Part shown: piece after piece, positions 1 to 14,149 of the stretch | Numbering within the stretch: the stretch's first letter is position 1 | Layout of the letters: each line of letters opens with the position of its first letter | Source of the DNA: Lateolabrax maculatus | Lineage: Eukaryota > Chordata > Actinopteri > Acropomatiformes > Lateolabracidae | Reading direction: 5' to 3' | DNA: 64,000 nt | Assembly: GCA_031216445.1 (NCBI GenBank) | Contig: CM062218.1 | Span: 17,235,001 to 17,299,000 of the forward strand | Translations under genes and position numbers: made by a program | Notes under the pieces: generated by a model | Database searches by the model: none | Told to the model about the DNA's origin: nothing | Seen by the model: only the letters and a program-made list of their open reading frames with translations

Positions 1-1645
1 TAATAACTTTATAAGGTGATAATATGACAATGTTGTGTTTACAGCTTGTTCTAAGCAACAAATGTAGGCTTAATTAACTATATTTTAGCATGGTCTAATA
101 TCTATCTACTATTAGTCAGAGGGCATTTGGCGCCACCCCTCTTACTACACTGGATAATGTATAATGTGTAAAATTCCTAAAATGTCAGATGTCTAATGCA
201 CAAAGTGAATATAGGCTTATAATTACTAATTATAACAACTCAATTAGCACCTTTTGTAAAATAAAGCACATATTATGAAATTAAGGAAATTGAGGAAATA
301 AAGTAACCAATAATTATTTGTATAGACCATTTCATTGCAGCCTGGGTCAAGTTTTCTTTCCTTATCGTCATTTGGGAAACTGCTGCAGTTATATTTAAAA
401 CTGTGAACTGTCTTTGGTTTTTAACATGAATGGATGGCTTTATTTCATAGCTTAAAATGGCCATTTAGCTGCAACAATGGCATACAATAAACCATTCAAA
501 ATGCTCAAGCATTGAAAACACAAACTAGACCAGCAAGTTTCTTTCCATTGTACCATACAGGCAGGACAGCGGACAATACAGTTAAAACAGGGAAGGGGCA
601 CACTGACAGACTTACAGGGTATGTTATAAAATGTCAAAGGGTTACACACCACTTATAATAACTGATTTCCCCTTCAGTGTGAAGGGAAATGTGTCCCATT
701 AAACTGTTGCACTGAACAAAATGTACTCTAAGTAGTAACTCTAGGTATCAGTGGGACAGACCGTTGTTACATAATTTTGGATGTCTGTGGTGCAAGTAAA
801 ATGATATCCCAGTTAACTTGGAGCAAAATTGTTCACAGATGTGTTTGCTGTGGCTGTTTTTCCAACCATTTGAGTTTTTTAAAAGGAAAATCTGCACTGC
901 AGGTCTCCATTTGATTTGTATATTACCCAGCTAACCAAATGTTCTTTATTATTTTTTATTTTATTGAACGAAATCTGATTGGAGTTACTGTAACTGCTTA
1001 GTCTTGGTATTAAGCCAGTACACTGACCTTTATGTCACGCCTGTCGGAGTGGACAGAGTGGGTCCAAATATGTTCAGCATGATGGGAATAATTCTCCTAT
1101 TGACTGTGACTGTGGGCAGGAAGATCCCACTGACAATGTGTCAGATTTTCTTAGTGACAAAGCAACTGCTTGTCTGTTGGATCAAGGCACCGTGTGTGTA
1201 TGTGCGTGCGATGCCAAATCTCTTTGTCCTTCTATAGCTGTCATAAGGAATCGACCGTGGCTTCTCCAGAGGAAATATAGGTCATAAGATACGCACTGAC
1301 ACACACTCAAAACAACTCAAGGACTACTTCTGCACTCATACTGTGTGACAGCAAACTCTGGACCAACTTGCTGGTTAAAATTCATAACCAAAAAAAGAAT
1401 TTTAAGTGGTTTAAAGCTGTCACAATGCTATGATTTAAGCTGTCTGTCAGCTTTTTCACACTTCAGAATTGAGTGAAATCTCTTGAAGATTTCACTCAAT
1501 TTCACCATCTGCTTCGTGAAGTCTTTAATGAAACCCTGAGCTCCACAGCAGTAATATTCACCACCTGAAATCTGTTGTATTTTCAGGCAGGACACTTTTA
1601 GTTACCTTTAATGTGATTAAAACTACCCCTTTCTCTGAACTCTAG
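1..1645 (+). other. sh3bp5: intron of sh3bp5 (5' exons outside window)
   Basis: No exon is recognisable before 1646. The first visible exon begins after the acceptor ending at 1645, and its protein starts in the middle of the SH3BP5 coiled-coil region, so the 5' exons and promoter must lie upstream. The only notable structure is a short perfect inverted repeat near 1469. The short ORFs here have no family resemblance and look like chance frames. Confidence 0.75.
1469..1499. repeat. 13-bp perfect inverted repeat with 5-nt loop
   Basis: TTGAGTGAAATCT is followed by the loop CTTGA and then its exact reverse complement. It could fold as a small hairpin in the sh3bp5 pre-mRNA. The stem is too short for a typical pre-miRNA and no function is claimed. 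Confidence 0.7.
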
Positions 1646-4600
1646 GCCCAGGTTGAAGCCCAAAAGGCCACTCAGGAGTTCCAGCGGGCGGTGGAGATCC
1701 TGCGGGCAGCGAAGGAGACCATCGCCCTGGCCGAAGAGAGGCTGCTGGAGGAGGACAGCCGCCAGTTTGACTCCGCCTGGCAGGAAATGCTCAACCATGC
1801 CACACAGAGGGTATGAACATGATGCAAGTCAGCTGAAAAATACTGAAAGATTCCATCCTAACAAGTAATTTGTGGTTGATGGTGAGGTTTAGACAGTTCC
1901 TGACAGTGGAGACAGAGAAAGTGGGAGTAGTTGATATGATTATACTGGAACCCTTTTCTTGGTTTCTACAGTTAAAATAAACATTTCTTGATTGTTTCAG
2001 GTGATGGAGGCTGAGCAGGCGAGGACGCGCAGTGAGGCTGAACACAGGAAAACAGCAGCCAATTACAATTCCTGTATCAGCCACATGAGGCAGTTGGAGA
2101 AGAAACTCAAACGCTCAATCAACAAATCTAGGTCTGTGCCTTTGTTTCCTTTCTGAATGTTTCCCTTTTCTTTTCCCCCTGCTTGGGCCTCGCTGTGTGT
2201 CAGTGTGTTTGTGTGTGAGAAAGAGTGGCTACGTTTATGTCATCTGATGCAGTCCAGATGTTTCATGTGCTGGTTTTGCAGTGTTGGGGTGTGCCCCCTT
2301 TGTGAGAGCCAAGGAATGTGACGGCTCACAGAGGAGTGTTATTCTTCCAGCAGTTTCTCCAGTGACAGTTGGCAAAGTTTCTCCCTCCCTCTCACTTTTT
2401 CTTTTCTTTTTCTCCCCCTGTAGGCCATATTTTGAACTGAAAGCCAAGTATTATCTACAGCTTGAGGTATGTATGTAAGCAGGCTTTTAAACCACTTAAA
2501 GATAAGATACTTTCAGCCAAATCAGTTCAAAGCACTGTAGTTTATACACTTTGATCCAGACTGAAATATCACATTCATTCATGTCCCTCTCAGGATACAT
2601 TGTGATAACTTTGGTGAACCCTTAATTTTCCATCCATCACCATCGTTGCATCAAAGTTATAATTTTACAATACCTCATAGTCATAAACTATTTGGTATTT
2701 TGTTTTTTGACCAAATACCTGCAAAACTGATGACATTCCCATCAGCTTCAGCTGTATTTTGTTTAGTGTTAATTAGCAAATAGTTGGTTGCAAAACTAAG
2801 ACGGTGAACATGGTGAACATTAAACCTGCTCAATAACAGCACGTTAGCATTGTAATTGTGAGCATGTTTGATTTTCCATAGCAACTGAAGCGTCTTGTGG
2901 ACGAGCGCCAGGCCAAACTTGTGGTTGCCAAGGCCGAGTACCGCGCAGCGCTGCGCAACCTGGAGAGCATCTCCGAAGAGATCCATGCCCACCGACGCTC
3001 CCTCGCCATGGGGACCAGGGAGCAGGGTGTTGGCGCGGAGGGCGATGGAGGCAACGAGGACATAGCCAACTTCAAAATGGAGTCAGACGGTCTGTCAAGT
3101 GAGTATAACTGAAGCTTAGAAATGGTCATCCACTTCATCCATTCACATTATGAGTTTTTCTGTTTTGTTTTGTTGGTGAACCTGTGTGTCTGCATGTTTA
3201 ATGTGCATATATGTGTGTTTCAGTGGTGTCCGTGTCAATTGACGAAGAGGGCAGTCACAGTAGCAGCTCAGAGGAGGACACCGACACTCACTCCACCTCC
3301 TCACCTCGAGCCATGCCCTCCTCACCTTCCTCATCCTCCTCCCATCCTTCCACCTCTGCCTCCACCCCCCTGGACATGCCCTGCCCTTACCCCTCCACCT
3401 CGCTCTACACCCCCTGTTCCTACCTCTCCTCCTCCCCCCCCTCTTCCCCCGTCCTCTCCTCCTCTTGTCCCGGTGGCCTGGAGTCAGCGAGCTCCTGTAG
3501 CTCTCATGACCCAGACTCAGTGTGCAGTTCTGGGCATGCCTCACCTCTCCTGGGCCCTCGCAGCCAGTGCAGTGGAGCTTCCTCTCCAGACTGCGACCAG
3601 GAGAGAGGTGTGTGTTCATCACATCAGTGTGTACATGACGTGTGTTGACTTCTGGTCTGATCCTTCATCCTACATGTTGAAATTGTTTTCGAATTTGCAT
3701 AGTGGAGCATTAAAGAATGGTTCACCGTGTTTTGAAATATGCTCAAGCAAGGGGAAACAGCCTGTCTGGCTCTCTTAAGAGGTCATAAGTATGCAAACCA
3801 GCACCTCTAAGGCTCACTAGTTAACACATTAATCAGCGACAAGGAGACTCCAGGAAGTCACTGTGCCTATCTATTGTTTGCCAAGAAATGTTTACATTTC
3901 TGTTTGTGTTCCGATTAAAGAAACCATGTACAACCTGTTAATGAGTGAGCTTTCGAGGTGTTGGTAGGTGTATTTTTGAACTTTGGACAGAGCCAGGCTA
4001 GCTCTTTCCCCATGGACTCCACTAACTTGTGCTAATCTATGCTGAGTAACACACAAACACTCGTCTCACTCAGGAATAGAAAGCAAATAAGAATATTTTC
4101 CACAATATTAAACAAAAAAATCTCAGATACATATAAGTCAAGTCAAATCAATTTTATTTGTATAGCGCCAAATCATAACAAAAGTTATCTCAAGACGCTT
4201 TTTTACATAGAGTAGGTCTAGACCATACTCTTCAAAATATTATTAACAGAGACCCAACAGTTCCCACCATGAGCAAGTACTTGGCGACAGTGGCGAGGAA
4301 AAACTCCCTTTTAACAGGTAGAAACCTCGAGCAGAACCAGGCTCTGGGTGGGCGGCCATCTGCATCGACCGAGTTGGGTTGAAAGCTGAGGAGAGAGGGG
4401 GAGAGGGGAGACAGAACAAGAGGAGAGACAACAAATCAGACTAATAATAATAAGAACTGCAGCAGTGAGTGTGGAGCAGGAACATGGGGGCAGTAGACGG
4501 CCGGCAATCACAGATCCAGAATCTACAGCTGCAGAGGCGGAAATACCTGCAGAAAGTGAGAAGGAGAAAAAGCACAGAAAGCGCAGGAACTACCGGGAAG

Positions 4601-5309
4601 AAGTGGAGTTAGTAACATGTATTAGTGGGATAGGAATGCGTACAGATAGAGAGGGAGAGGAGGAGAGAGAAGCTCAGTGCATCATAGGAAATCCTCCGGC
4701 AGTCTAAGCCTATAACAGCATAACTAAGGGATGGTTCAGGACTCACCTGAGCCAGCCCTAACTATAGGCTTTATCAAAAAGGAACGTTTTTAGCATACTC
4801 TTAAACGAAGATATAAGTACTGTACTATATATGGTTCATCTAAATACAGTGCATATCTTGTTATCACTGATCCACTTCAGTCATCAGAAGTGGGTTTGTG
4901 AGTAGGAACTTTCATTGCCAAGAACTGTCTAAGTAACACTTGAGAAAATGTCAGACTTGAATCATAAATTGAAATTTTGTACACCGTATATTTGCTCAAA
5001 GCAGTGGAAAGGGTTTTCAGTCAGTCAGTTCTCAGTCAGCAAAGCTAAATGAGTGTATCCTTGGTTTTACTTTCACATGCAGATAAATTCACCATTGCAT
5101 GCCCTCTGTTCCTCTGTGTGTGTGTTGTAGGTGACAGAGCAGAGGGAGCGGAGGCGTCGCTAGATGCCGGTTTAAACAAGCTAACCTTGACTGTAGCACA
5201 AAAACAAGAACAAGAGGACTCTGGGGATGACCAAGACCCCCATTACATTAACCCTGAAATGTCCTCTTCCAGCTCGGCCCCTACCATTCTGCTACTCAAC
5301 AGTGTCTAA
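1646..5309 (+). CDS. sh3bp5: SH3 domain-binding protein 5 (Sab), 3' six exons
   Basis: SH3BP5 is a V-shaped coiled-coil guanine-nucleotide exchange factor for Rab11. It also binds the BTK SH3 domain and docks JNK on mitochondria (family knowledge). Visible exons are 1646-1810, 2001-2131, 2424-2466, 2882-3098, 3224-3607 and 5131-5309, all GT-AG with consistent phases, giving 372 residues plus TAA. The first four exons encode the charged coiled coil (QVEAQKATQEFQRAVEIL; QFDSAWQEMLNHATQRVMEA; RPYFELKAKYYLQLEQLKR). Exon five is a Ser-rich, low-complexity segment ending GPRSQCSGASSPDCDQERG, and the last exon begins DRAEGAE. The ELKAKYY and GPRS.CSGASSP..ERGDRAEGAE blocks match SH3BP5 rather than its paralog SH3BP5L. 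The C-terminal tail (ending TILLLNSV) is not like the mammalian one. The N-terminal exons are off the window. I cannot tell a from b ohnolog. Confidence 0.92.
2580..2880 (-). repeat. dispersed teleost repeat in sh3bp5 intron
   Basis: The intron contains blocks such as the ones around 'ggtgaacatggtgaacatt' and 'cagcacgttagcattg' that I recognise as a very common dispersed repeat of percomorph genomes. A related copy in the opposite orientation lies near 39,070-39,355. The class (SINE-like or transposon-derived) cannot be settled by eye, and the edges are approximate. It ends right at the acceptor of the next exon. Confidence 0.55.
4138..4725 (+). repeat. dispersed teleost repeat in last sh3bp5 intron
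   Basis: It starts with a segment like 'caattttatttgtatagcgc' and continues through 'gcgaggaaaaactccctttt' and 'ggctctgggtgggcggccat'. I recognise these as a highly repeated noncoding element scattered through spiny-rayed fish genomes. It has no protein-coding potential of its own; the 80-codon frame inside is a by-product. The family assignment is from memory of the sequence character and the ends are approximate. Confidence 0.65.
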
Positions 5310-6345
5310 TGAACGTCTGTCGTACCTAAAACACTCACCGTGCCCAGCTTCAAGCCTCAAACTGGACTGGATATTAAAAGGTGCTACCCTATATGTAGTG
5401 TTTTGTGAACATCAGCACATCATTGTGAAATAAATTGTGAGCCCATGTGGATGTATTGTAAACAAATGAGAGCAGGGACAGGCGGATTGGTCTCTATTGG
5501 TATTATTAGTGCTTGCGTTATTCAAAAGACTATGTTTCCAATAAACCTCCTTGCTTCCTGTTGCAAAGAGGATGTTGCTCGTTGCCATTGAACTGATTTC
5601 AGTAGCTCTGTTTTTTGCTCAAAAAAGAACATGTCTATTTTGTACCATAAAGACATTCGTGTTGTACAGCAGTATGGCAAATGTTATTTCCTTTTGCATA
5701 TTATAAAGGCTGTCAATCCTCTCAACAATGGTGTAACTAGTCTACAGCTTGACAGTATAGTGTTGTGTCAAAGTTAACCATTTATTCATATTAATATGCT
5801 ACAGTTGGCGCCACTAAGAGACATTTTGTATTAATGTGAACAGTTTTTTGGCTCTGAATCTCCACGAGGATCAAAATGGGACTAAACAAGCTGTCAGTCG
5901 ATGTTGGATTATGTCTGCCTCGATTATTGAGCTACTTCTGTAACTCCCAAATATAGATTTGAAATGTCAGATGTGGAGACTATTTTGGGGTAATAGTTGT
6001 GAAAGTGGAGTGCAAGCAGTACTCTGAGCACTAAACTAAAGAAAAAGACTGTCCTCACACAGGACTGGACCTTTTGGGACACAAATGGTCTTCCATTTGG
6101 ATTTGTGAATGAGTGAGTGAATGTATTCTTGAGTGCAGCCCGCCATCTGAGGTGGTGGTGATTGAGCGAATGAGTTTTTGAGTGTGTGTCTGTTGTGTTT
6201 TAGAGAAATGCTCAAATACTACCCTGTAGTACAGATATTCTATATTTATACTCCTGTACTCTTGTATATGAACAATGTTTTGTGGTTACTGTTGTTATTG
6301 TTTAACACAAAATAAGCAATAAACATGTGCTACACCTAATTAATT
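5310..6345 (+). other. sh3bp5: sh3bp5 3' UTR with three candidate poly(A) signals
   Basis: AATAAA occurs at 5429-5434, 5540-5545 and 6318-6323 downstream of the stop codon at 5307-5309. Any of these could end the transcript, and the most distal would give a 3' UTR of about 1 kb. The use of multiple sites is an inference. Confidence 0.5.
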
Positions 6346-8554
6346 ATTTTGGATATCAGTCTTTGGCAATGTCTGTTATCATTTGAGCTTATAAATCTAA
6401 AGAAAATAGTCCCGCGCATAAGCAAATTCTTTCAAAATGTCCAACTGATACTTTAAAGCTTAACTAACAGACTACAGCAAGACCTTGTAAGCAGTGATAT
6501 TACATAGTTACAACAACCAGTTTCAGTTTGGATCAGAATTACTGCAACAGCAGGAGTTAGCAAAGTAAAGTAGCAGAGTAGCAATATTCACCTGAATGCA
6601 CTGTGAAGTGCACAATATAAGATATAGATAAGGAGGGTACAGCTTCAGAGTTTATGGATATGTAAAACAATTTGCCAGTGCAACCTAACTCACAATTTTT
6701 TCAATCTTCTCCACCCTCAACCTGGTCACAATTACTTAAAAAAACCCAACAATTTAGGCAAATTGATGATACGTGTTCACGTGAAAATGGCATATATATC
6801 GTTCTCATATTTCTCTAAATACATTTATAAAATTTTATCTTATTCATCAAGTCCAATATCAATAAGGCTATACTTAATACAGTACTGAATAACCTGATAC
6901 CTATGGTGTTCAAAAGTTATTAAGGAAACTGAAGATTTATCCAATATCAGATCAATATCTGCAAAAGCCACAATGGTGACAGAACAACCACAACAGTTCA
7001 GTTTAGTCCTGCAGAATTAACTCTTTCCATTTTGATCCCTGTATCATGAATGATACTCAGTCATGTTTACCATAAAGTCCCACAAAATGAGGATTAGAAA
7101 ATAGCCTTTAATGCTGACTCTTTTTCTCTTCCTCTATCTTTCAGCTGTTACTGTGCACTGAACACACACACTGACTGTTTTTTATGTCCTGCTGGCAGCT
7201 CAGCTGTTGCAGTGTTATCTCATGACTTCAGATAGTACCCTGAGACTCCCACCTGACAGCACAGTTTGTTTTACTCTATAACTCGGTCTTCCAGTGCTTT
7301 CTGTCTTTTGCCTGTCTGCACACTCTCCTGAGAACACGCTGCCTTTCAATTACACTGCATCCTGCGGTTTCAATATCTGTGCCAGAACAGCTTTGGACTT
7401 AGGTCTTACAGAGCAGATTTGTAATACTGAGCAATACTATGACAATGTGCTGTAAGATACTGACATCTAGTGCCAAGTTTGGGTCTTGTATGCACTGGCT
7501 TTCAGCAGGAGCTTTAGACTATTTATGACTAATGCTCTAATCATATTGGAACTCATTCATTGTTTAAGCTAATTGAAAACCACATTGTGCAATTATATAT
7601 GTACACATATTGCATAATATAAGATAAAGACTAAGAGCGCAGAGCTACACACACATACATTTAAAAGTACAGAAGTGAAGTGGCAAAGTTATTTATAACA
7701 TAATTCAATGTTGACATGTTAAAATCATGTATAATGGTTGATTCTTTATCAAGTTCTGTTGCTTTCAGGAAAGCTCAGGTCTCTTTCAGGGGACACCTCA
7801 TGTCACAAAAACTGAAATAAATTTGTGATTGTGATTTGTCTCAGAGGGGTTTCATATCTGTACAATACTCAACACACTCAATACCACAAAAAGCCTAGAA
7901 AAATGTGGAGAAACCCCAGGAAAAGCAACACAGAAAGGCTCCCTCAAGTTTTCAGGACAAAAATGTAGGGATAAAGAGAATGAGACTTTTCTTAAGACGG
8001 CAGCATGGTACAGTAAAGAGGAGCGTCGGTTCTGGAAAAGAGAGTGAGGGCTAAGACACAGAAAGACAAAAAGAGACACACAATGCCTTTGCATTTTTGC
8101 TGTTGGAAACATAGCTTGTTTGCAATACAAGCGAAGAGAACAAGGAAGTTTTGTTTTCGAGCAGCATCTAGAGGAAACCCCTGAAATAGCAGGTAGTTCC
8201 TCTTGTCTCCAACTACGTCACTGTTCAAGTCAAATGAAGAACAGAAGAACAACAGATGAAGCAGCTGCACCCCAGAGACAAAGAGAACATATGCAGCAAA
8301 TGCAGGCTTTTTTCAGATTATGTCACAGTCATTCCTGGCCTTATTCATTTTGTCTTGGTGATTGTTTATTCCAGCAATGACTGTGAGTAATGTTAGCAAT
8401 GACAAAAAGCTAAAATGAGATAGCCATCATGACCGTCACCTAAATTAATAAGTCAAGCAATGACCAGGGAGGAATGAATAAGGGCGGCAAAAACTAGGAA
8501 TGAAATAGATGAGGCTATCGACGATCATGATGGAAAGTAAGAAGGCCAACAATG
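6346..8554. other. intergenic, no gene seen
   Basis: This is A+T-rich unique-looking sequence between the sh3bp5 3' end and the tandem array. The reading frames here are short, and no splice-linked protein family, RNA gene or intact transposon was recognised. Confidence 0.55.
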
Positions 8555-11186
8555 ACTAGGAGACAAATGAGGTTTGGAACTTTGAAAAGTGAAATGTTTT
8601 AAAAATTGCCCATCCATTCACAAATATTAGTTTTGGAAATCTGTGATTCCATCCAGTTTCAACTGTTTTAGTTTTGACGTTATAATTTGACAACAAGAAA
8701 AATACAGAATAAAACAAAATGTACCTTATAAAAAACAATAATATTAAGTCATGATGCAAACTTCTTGCGATGTGAAGAAGTTATCATATTAGTGTAGTGT
8801 ATTGTAGCGGCACACATGAAGTGTTTACACAAACTAGCGGTCTTTGTTACACAATTAAAAAATCATCCGCTTACATTATAACAACTTTGAAAAGTGAAAT
8901 GTTTTCAAAATTTCCAGTCCATTGATAAATATTAGTTTTGGAAATATAAGAAAACCTGTTTTCTTAATCACATGAGTAGTTCAAACATAGACACATACAG
9001 AAAAAAATCAATGTTATACTTTCAATAAAAGACTATTATGCAAAAGTCCTTAAGCATAAATCCTGCAATGAGAGGAAGTTATCAAGTTTGAGTGTGATGT
9101 TACGTTAGATGTAAACACAAACCTAGTCTTTGTTACATGATTACATGATTAGTCATCAGCTTACCTTATACAAACATTGAAAAATTGAAATGCTTTAAAC
9201 ATTTTCAATCCATTGATATGTATTGATTTTGGAAATATGTTAAAAACTGAACGTCATACTTTAAAAAAAAACATCATTATGCAAAAGTCATGGTGCAAGT
9301 ATGCTGCGAATAGAAGATATTGTTAAGTTTGAGTGTATTTAACAGCACACATGAGGTGTTTACACAAGCTAACAATCTTTGTTACACAATTATAAAATCA
9401 ACAACTGACCTTATAGCAACTTTGAAAAGTGAAATGTTTTCAAAATTTCCAGCCCATTGGTAAATATTAGTTTTGGAAATCTGTGAAAACTTGTTTTCTT
9501 AATGACGTGATTAGTTAATACTTTACAAACATACATAATAAATTAAACGTAATAAATAAAAATAAATAAAAAACTATCATGGAAAAGTCCATAACCAAAA
9601 TTCTGCAATGAGAGGAAGTTATCAAGTTACATGAGGTGTAAACAAAAACCTAGTCTTTGTTACATGATTACGAGTCAATAGCTTACCATAAACAAACTTT
9701 GAAAAGTGAAACGCTTTAAACATTTTCAATCCATTGATATATATTGATTTTGGAAATCTGTTAAAACCTGTCTTCGTAATAACATGATTACTTGACCACA
9801 AGAAAAACACAAAAAAGAACCTCATACTTTAAACAAAACATCATTATGCAAAAGTCATGATGAAAATATGCAGCGAAGAGAAGACATAATTAAGTTTGAG
9901 TATATTCTAACAGCACACATGAGGTGTTAAAGCAAACGTACAATCATTGTTTCACGATTAAAAAACATCAGCTTACCTTATAACAACTTTGAAAAGTGGA
10001 ATGCTTTAAACATTTTCAATCTATTAATATATATTGGTTTTGAAAATCTGACGTGATTAGTTGACACTTACACACATACAGAATAAAATCAACGTTATAC
10101 TTCAAATAAAAAAAATTATTATGCAAAAGTCCTTAAGCAAAAATTCTGCAATGAGAGGAAGTAATCAAGTTTGAGTGTAAACACAAACTTAGTCTTTGTC
10201 ATGACATGATTACTTGACCACAAGAATATTAGTTTTGGAAAATTGTGAAAACCTGTTTTCTTAATGACATGATTAGTTGAGACTTTTAAACATACAGAAT
10301 AAAATCAATGTTATACTTTAAATAAAAAACTATCATGCAAAAGTCCTAAAGCAAAAATCCTGCAATGACAATAAGTAATCAAGTTTGAGTGGGATGTAGA
10401 ATTACATGAGGTGTCGACACAAACCTAGTCTTTGTTACATGATTACGAGTCATTAGCTTACCATATACATACTTTGAAAAGTGGAATGCTTTAAAATTTT
10501 TCGATCCATTAATATATATTGTTCTTGAAAAACTGTGAAAACTTGTTTTCTTAATGCTGTGATTAGTTGACACTTAGAAACATACGGAATAAAATCAACG
10601 TTATACTTTAAATAAAAAATCTATTATGCAAAAGTCCATGAGCAAAAATTCTGCAATGAGAGGAAGTTATCAAGTTACATGAGGTGTAAACACAAACCTA
10701 GTCTTTGTTACATGATTACGAGTTAATAGTTTACCTTATAACAACTTTGAAAAGTGAGATGCTTTAAACATTCTCAATCCATTGATATATATTGATTTTG
10801 GAAATATGTTAAAACCTGGTTTCGTAATGACATGAATACTTGGCCACAAGAAACCCCCTCCCCCCAAAAAAATACCTTATACTTTAAACAAAACACCATT
10901 ATGCAAAAGTCATGATGCAAATATGCTGCGAAGAGAAGAAATTATTAAGTTTGAGTGTATTCTAACAGAACACATGAAGTGTTAAAGCAAACCAACAGTC
11001 ATTGTTACTCAATTAAAAAATCATCAGCTTACCTTATAACAACACTTCCATTCCATCGGTAAATATTAGTTTTGGAAAAATCTGTGAAAACCAGTTTTCT
11101 TAATAACATGATTAGTTGACAGTCAGAAAAAAACAGAATAAAATCCACCTTACAGTTAAAAAAAAAACAAACTATAATGCAAATCC

Positions 11187-11190
11187 TTAA
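11187..11190. other. unoccupied TTAA site paralogous to MITE insertion site
   Basis: The context 'gcaaatccTTAAgcaaaa' is the pre-insertion form of the site filled by the 217-bp element at 14,319 and 17,903. It shows that one TTAA was duplicated on insertion. Confidence 0.85.
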
Positions 11191-14149
11191 GCAAAAATCC
11201 TGCGATGACAGTAAGTTATCAAGTTTGAGTGTGATGTAGAATTACATGAGGTGTCGACAAAAACCTAGTCTTTGTTACATAATTATGAGTCATCAGCTTA
11301 CCTTATAACAACTTTGAAGAATGAAATGTTTTCAATATTTCCGGTCCATTGGTAAATATTAGTTTTGGAAATCTGTGAAAACCTGTTTTCTTAATGATGT
11401 GATTAGTTAATACTTAGAAACATACAGAATAAAATTAACGTTATACTTTAAATAAAAAACTATCATGCAAAAGTCGTAAAGCAAAAGTCCTGCAATGACA
11501 GGAAGTAATCAAGTTTGAGTGGGATGTAGAATTACATGAGGTGTCGACACAAACTTAGTCTTTGTTACATGATTACGAGTCAATAGTTTACCTTATAACA
11601 ACTTTGAAAAGTGGAATGCTTTAAACATTTTCAATCCATTGATATGTATTGATTTTGGAAATCTGTTAAAACCTGTTTTCGTAATAACATGATTACTTGA
11701 CCACCAGAAAAACACAATAAAGAACCTCATACTTTAAAAAAAAAACTATTATGCAAAAGTCATGATGCAAATATGCTGCAAAGAAAAGAAATTATCAAGT
11801 TTGAGTGTATTCTAACAGAACACATGAGGTGTTAAAGCAAACTAACAGTCATTGTTACTCAATTAAAAAATCATCAGCTTACCTTATAACAACTTTGAAG
11901 AATGAACATTTTTCAATATTTCCAGTCCATTGGTAAATATTAGTTTTGGAAATCTGTGAAAACCTGTTTTCTTAATGACATGATTAGTTGAGACTTTTAA
12001 ACGTACAGAATAAAATCAATGTTATACGTTAAATAAAAAACTATCATGCAAAAGTCCTAAAGCAAAAGTCCTGCAATGACAGTAAGTTATCAAGTTTGAG
12101 TGGGATGTAGAATTACATGAGGTGTCGACACAAACCTAGTCTTTGTTACATGATTACGAGTCAATAGTTTACCATATACAAACTTTGAAAAGTGGAATGC
12201 TTTAAACATTTTCAATCCATTGATATGTATTGATTTTGGAAATCTGTTAAAACCTGTTTTCTTAATGACATGATTACTTGACCACAAGACATACACAAAA
12301 AAAGAACCTCATACTTTAAAACAAACACCATTATGCAAAAGTCATGATGCAAATATGCTTCGAAGAGAAGAAATTACTACATGAAGTGTCAACAAAAACC
12401 TAGTCTTTGTTACATAATCATGAGTCATCAGCTTACCTTATAACAACTTTGAAGAATGAAATGTTTTCAATATTTCCAGTCCATTGGTAAATATTAGTTT
12501 TGGAAATCTGTGAAAACCTGTTTTCCTAATGACATGATTAGTTGAGACTTAGAAACATACAGCATAAAATCAATGTTATACTTTAAATAAAAAACTATTA
12601 TGTTAAAAAGTCCTAAAGCAAAAATCCTGCAACGACAGTAAGTAATCAAGTTTGAGTGGGATGTAGAATTACATGAGGTGTCGACACAAACCTAGTCTTT
12701 GTTACATGATTACGAGTCATTAGTTTACCTTATAACATCTTTGAAAAGTGAAATGCTTTAAACATTTTCAATCCATTGATATATATTGATTTTGGAAATC
12801 TGTTAAAACCTGTTTTCTTAATGACATGATTACTTGACCACAAAAAATACAAAAAAAAGAACTTCATACTTTAAACAAAACACCATTATGCAAAAGTCAT
12901 GATGCAAATATGCTGCGAAGAGAAAAAATGATTAAGTTTGAGTGTATTATAACAGCACACATGAGGTGTTAAAGCAAACTAACAGTCATTGTTACTCAAT
13001 TAAAAAATCATCAGCTTACCTTATAACAACTTTGAAGAATGAAAATTTTTCAATATTTCCGGTCCATTGGTAAATATTAGTTTTCGAAATCTGTGAAAAC
13101 CTGTTTTCTTAATGACATGATTAGTTGAGACTTTTAAACGTACAGAATAAAATCAATGTTATACTTTAAATAAAAAACTATCATGCAAAAGTCCTAAAGC
13201 AAAAGTCCTGCAATGACAATAAGTAATCAAGTTTGAGTGAGATGTAGAATTACATGAGGTGTCGACACAAACCTAGTCTTTGTTACATGATTACGAGTCA
13301 ATAGTTTACCATATACAAACTTTGAAAAGTGGAATGCTTTAAACATTTTCAATCCATTGATATGTATTGATTTTGGAAATCTGTTAAAACCTGTTTTCGT
13401 AATAACATGATTTCTAGACCACAAGAAAAACACAACAAAGAACCTCATACTTTAAAAAAAGACTATTATGCAAAAGTCATGATGAAAATATGCTGCGAAG
13501 AGATGAAATTATTAAGTTTGAGTGTATTCTAACAGAACACATGAGGTGTTAAAGCAAACGTACAGTCTTTGTTACATGATTAAAAAATCATCAGCTTACC
13601 TTATAACAACTTTGAAAAGTGAAATGCTTTAAACATTTTCAATCCATTAATATATATTGATTTTGGAAATCTGTGAAAACTTGATTTCTTAATGACGTGA
13701 TAAGTTGACACTTACACACATACAGAATAAAATCAACGTTATACTTCAAATAAAAAAATTATTATGCAAAAGTCCTTAAGCAAAAAGTCTGCAATGAGAG
13801 GAAGTTATCAAGTTTGAGTGTAAACACAAACCTAGTCTTTGTTACATGATTACGAGTCATTAGTTTACCTTATAACAACTTTGAAAAGTGAAATTCTTTA
13901 AACATTTTCAATCCATTGATATATATTGATTTTGGAAATCTGTTAAAACCTGTTTTCTTAATGACATGATTACTTGACCACAAGAAATATAAAAAAAAGA
14001 ACCTCATACTTTTAAAAAAAACACCATTATGCAAAAGTCATGATACAACTATGCTGCGAATAGAAGAAATTATTAAGTTTGAGTGTATTCTAACAGAACA
14101 CATGAGGTGTTAAAGCAAACTAACAGTCATTGTTACTCAATTAAAAAAT

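Noticed and set aside
3122..3778. 218-codon ORF overlapping sh3bp5, and the 159-codon opposite-strand ORF
   Set aside because: Both are out-of-frame shadows of the Ser/Pro-rich sh3bp5 exon 3224-3607, whose correct frame joins its neighbours in phase.
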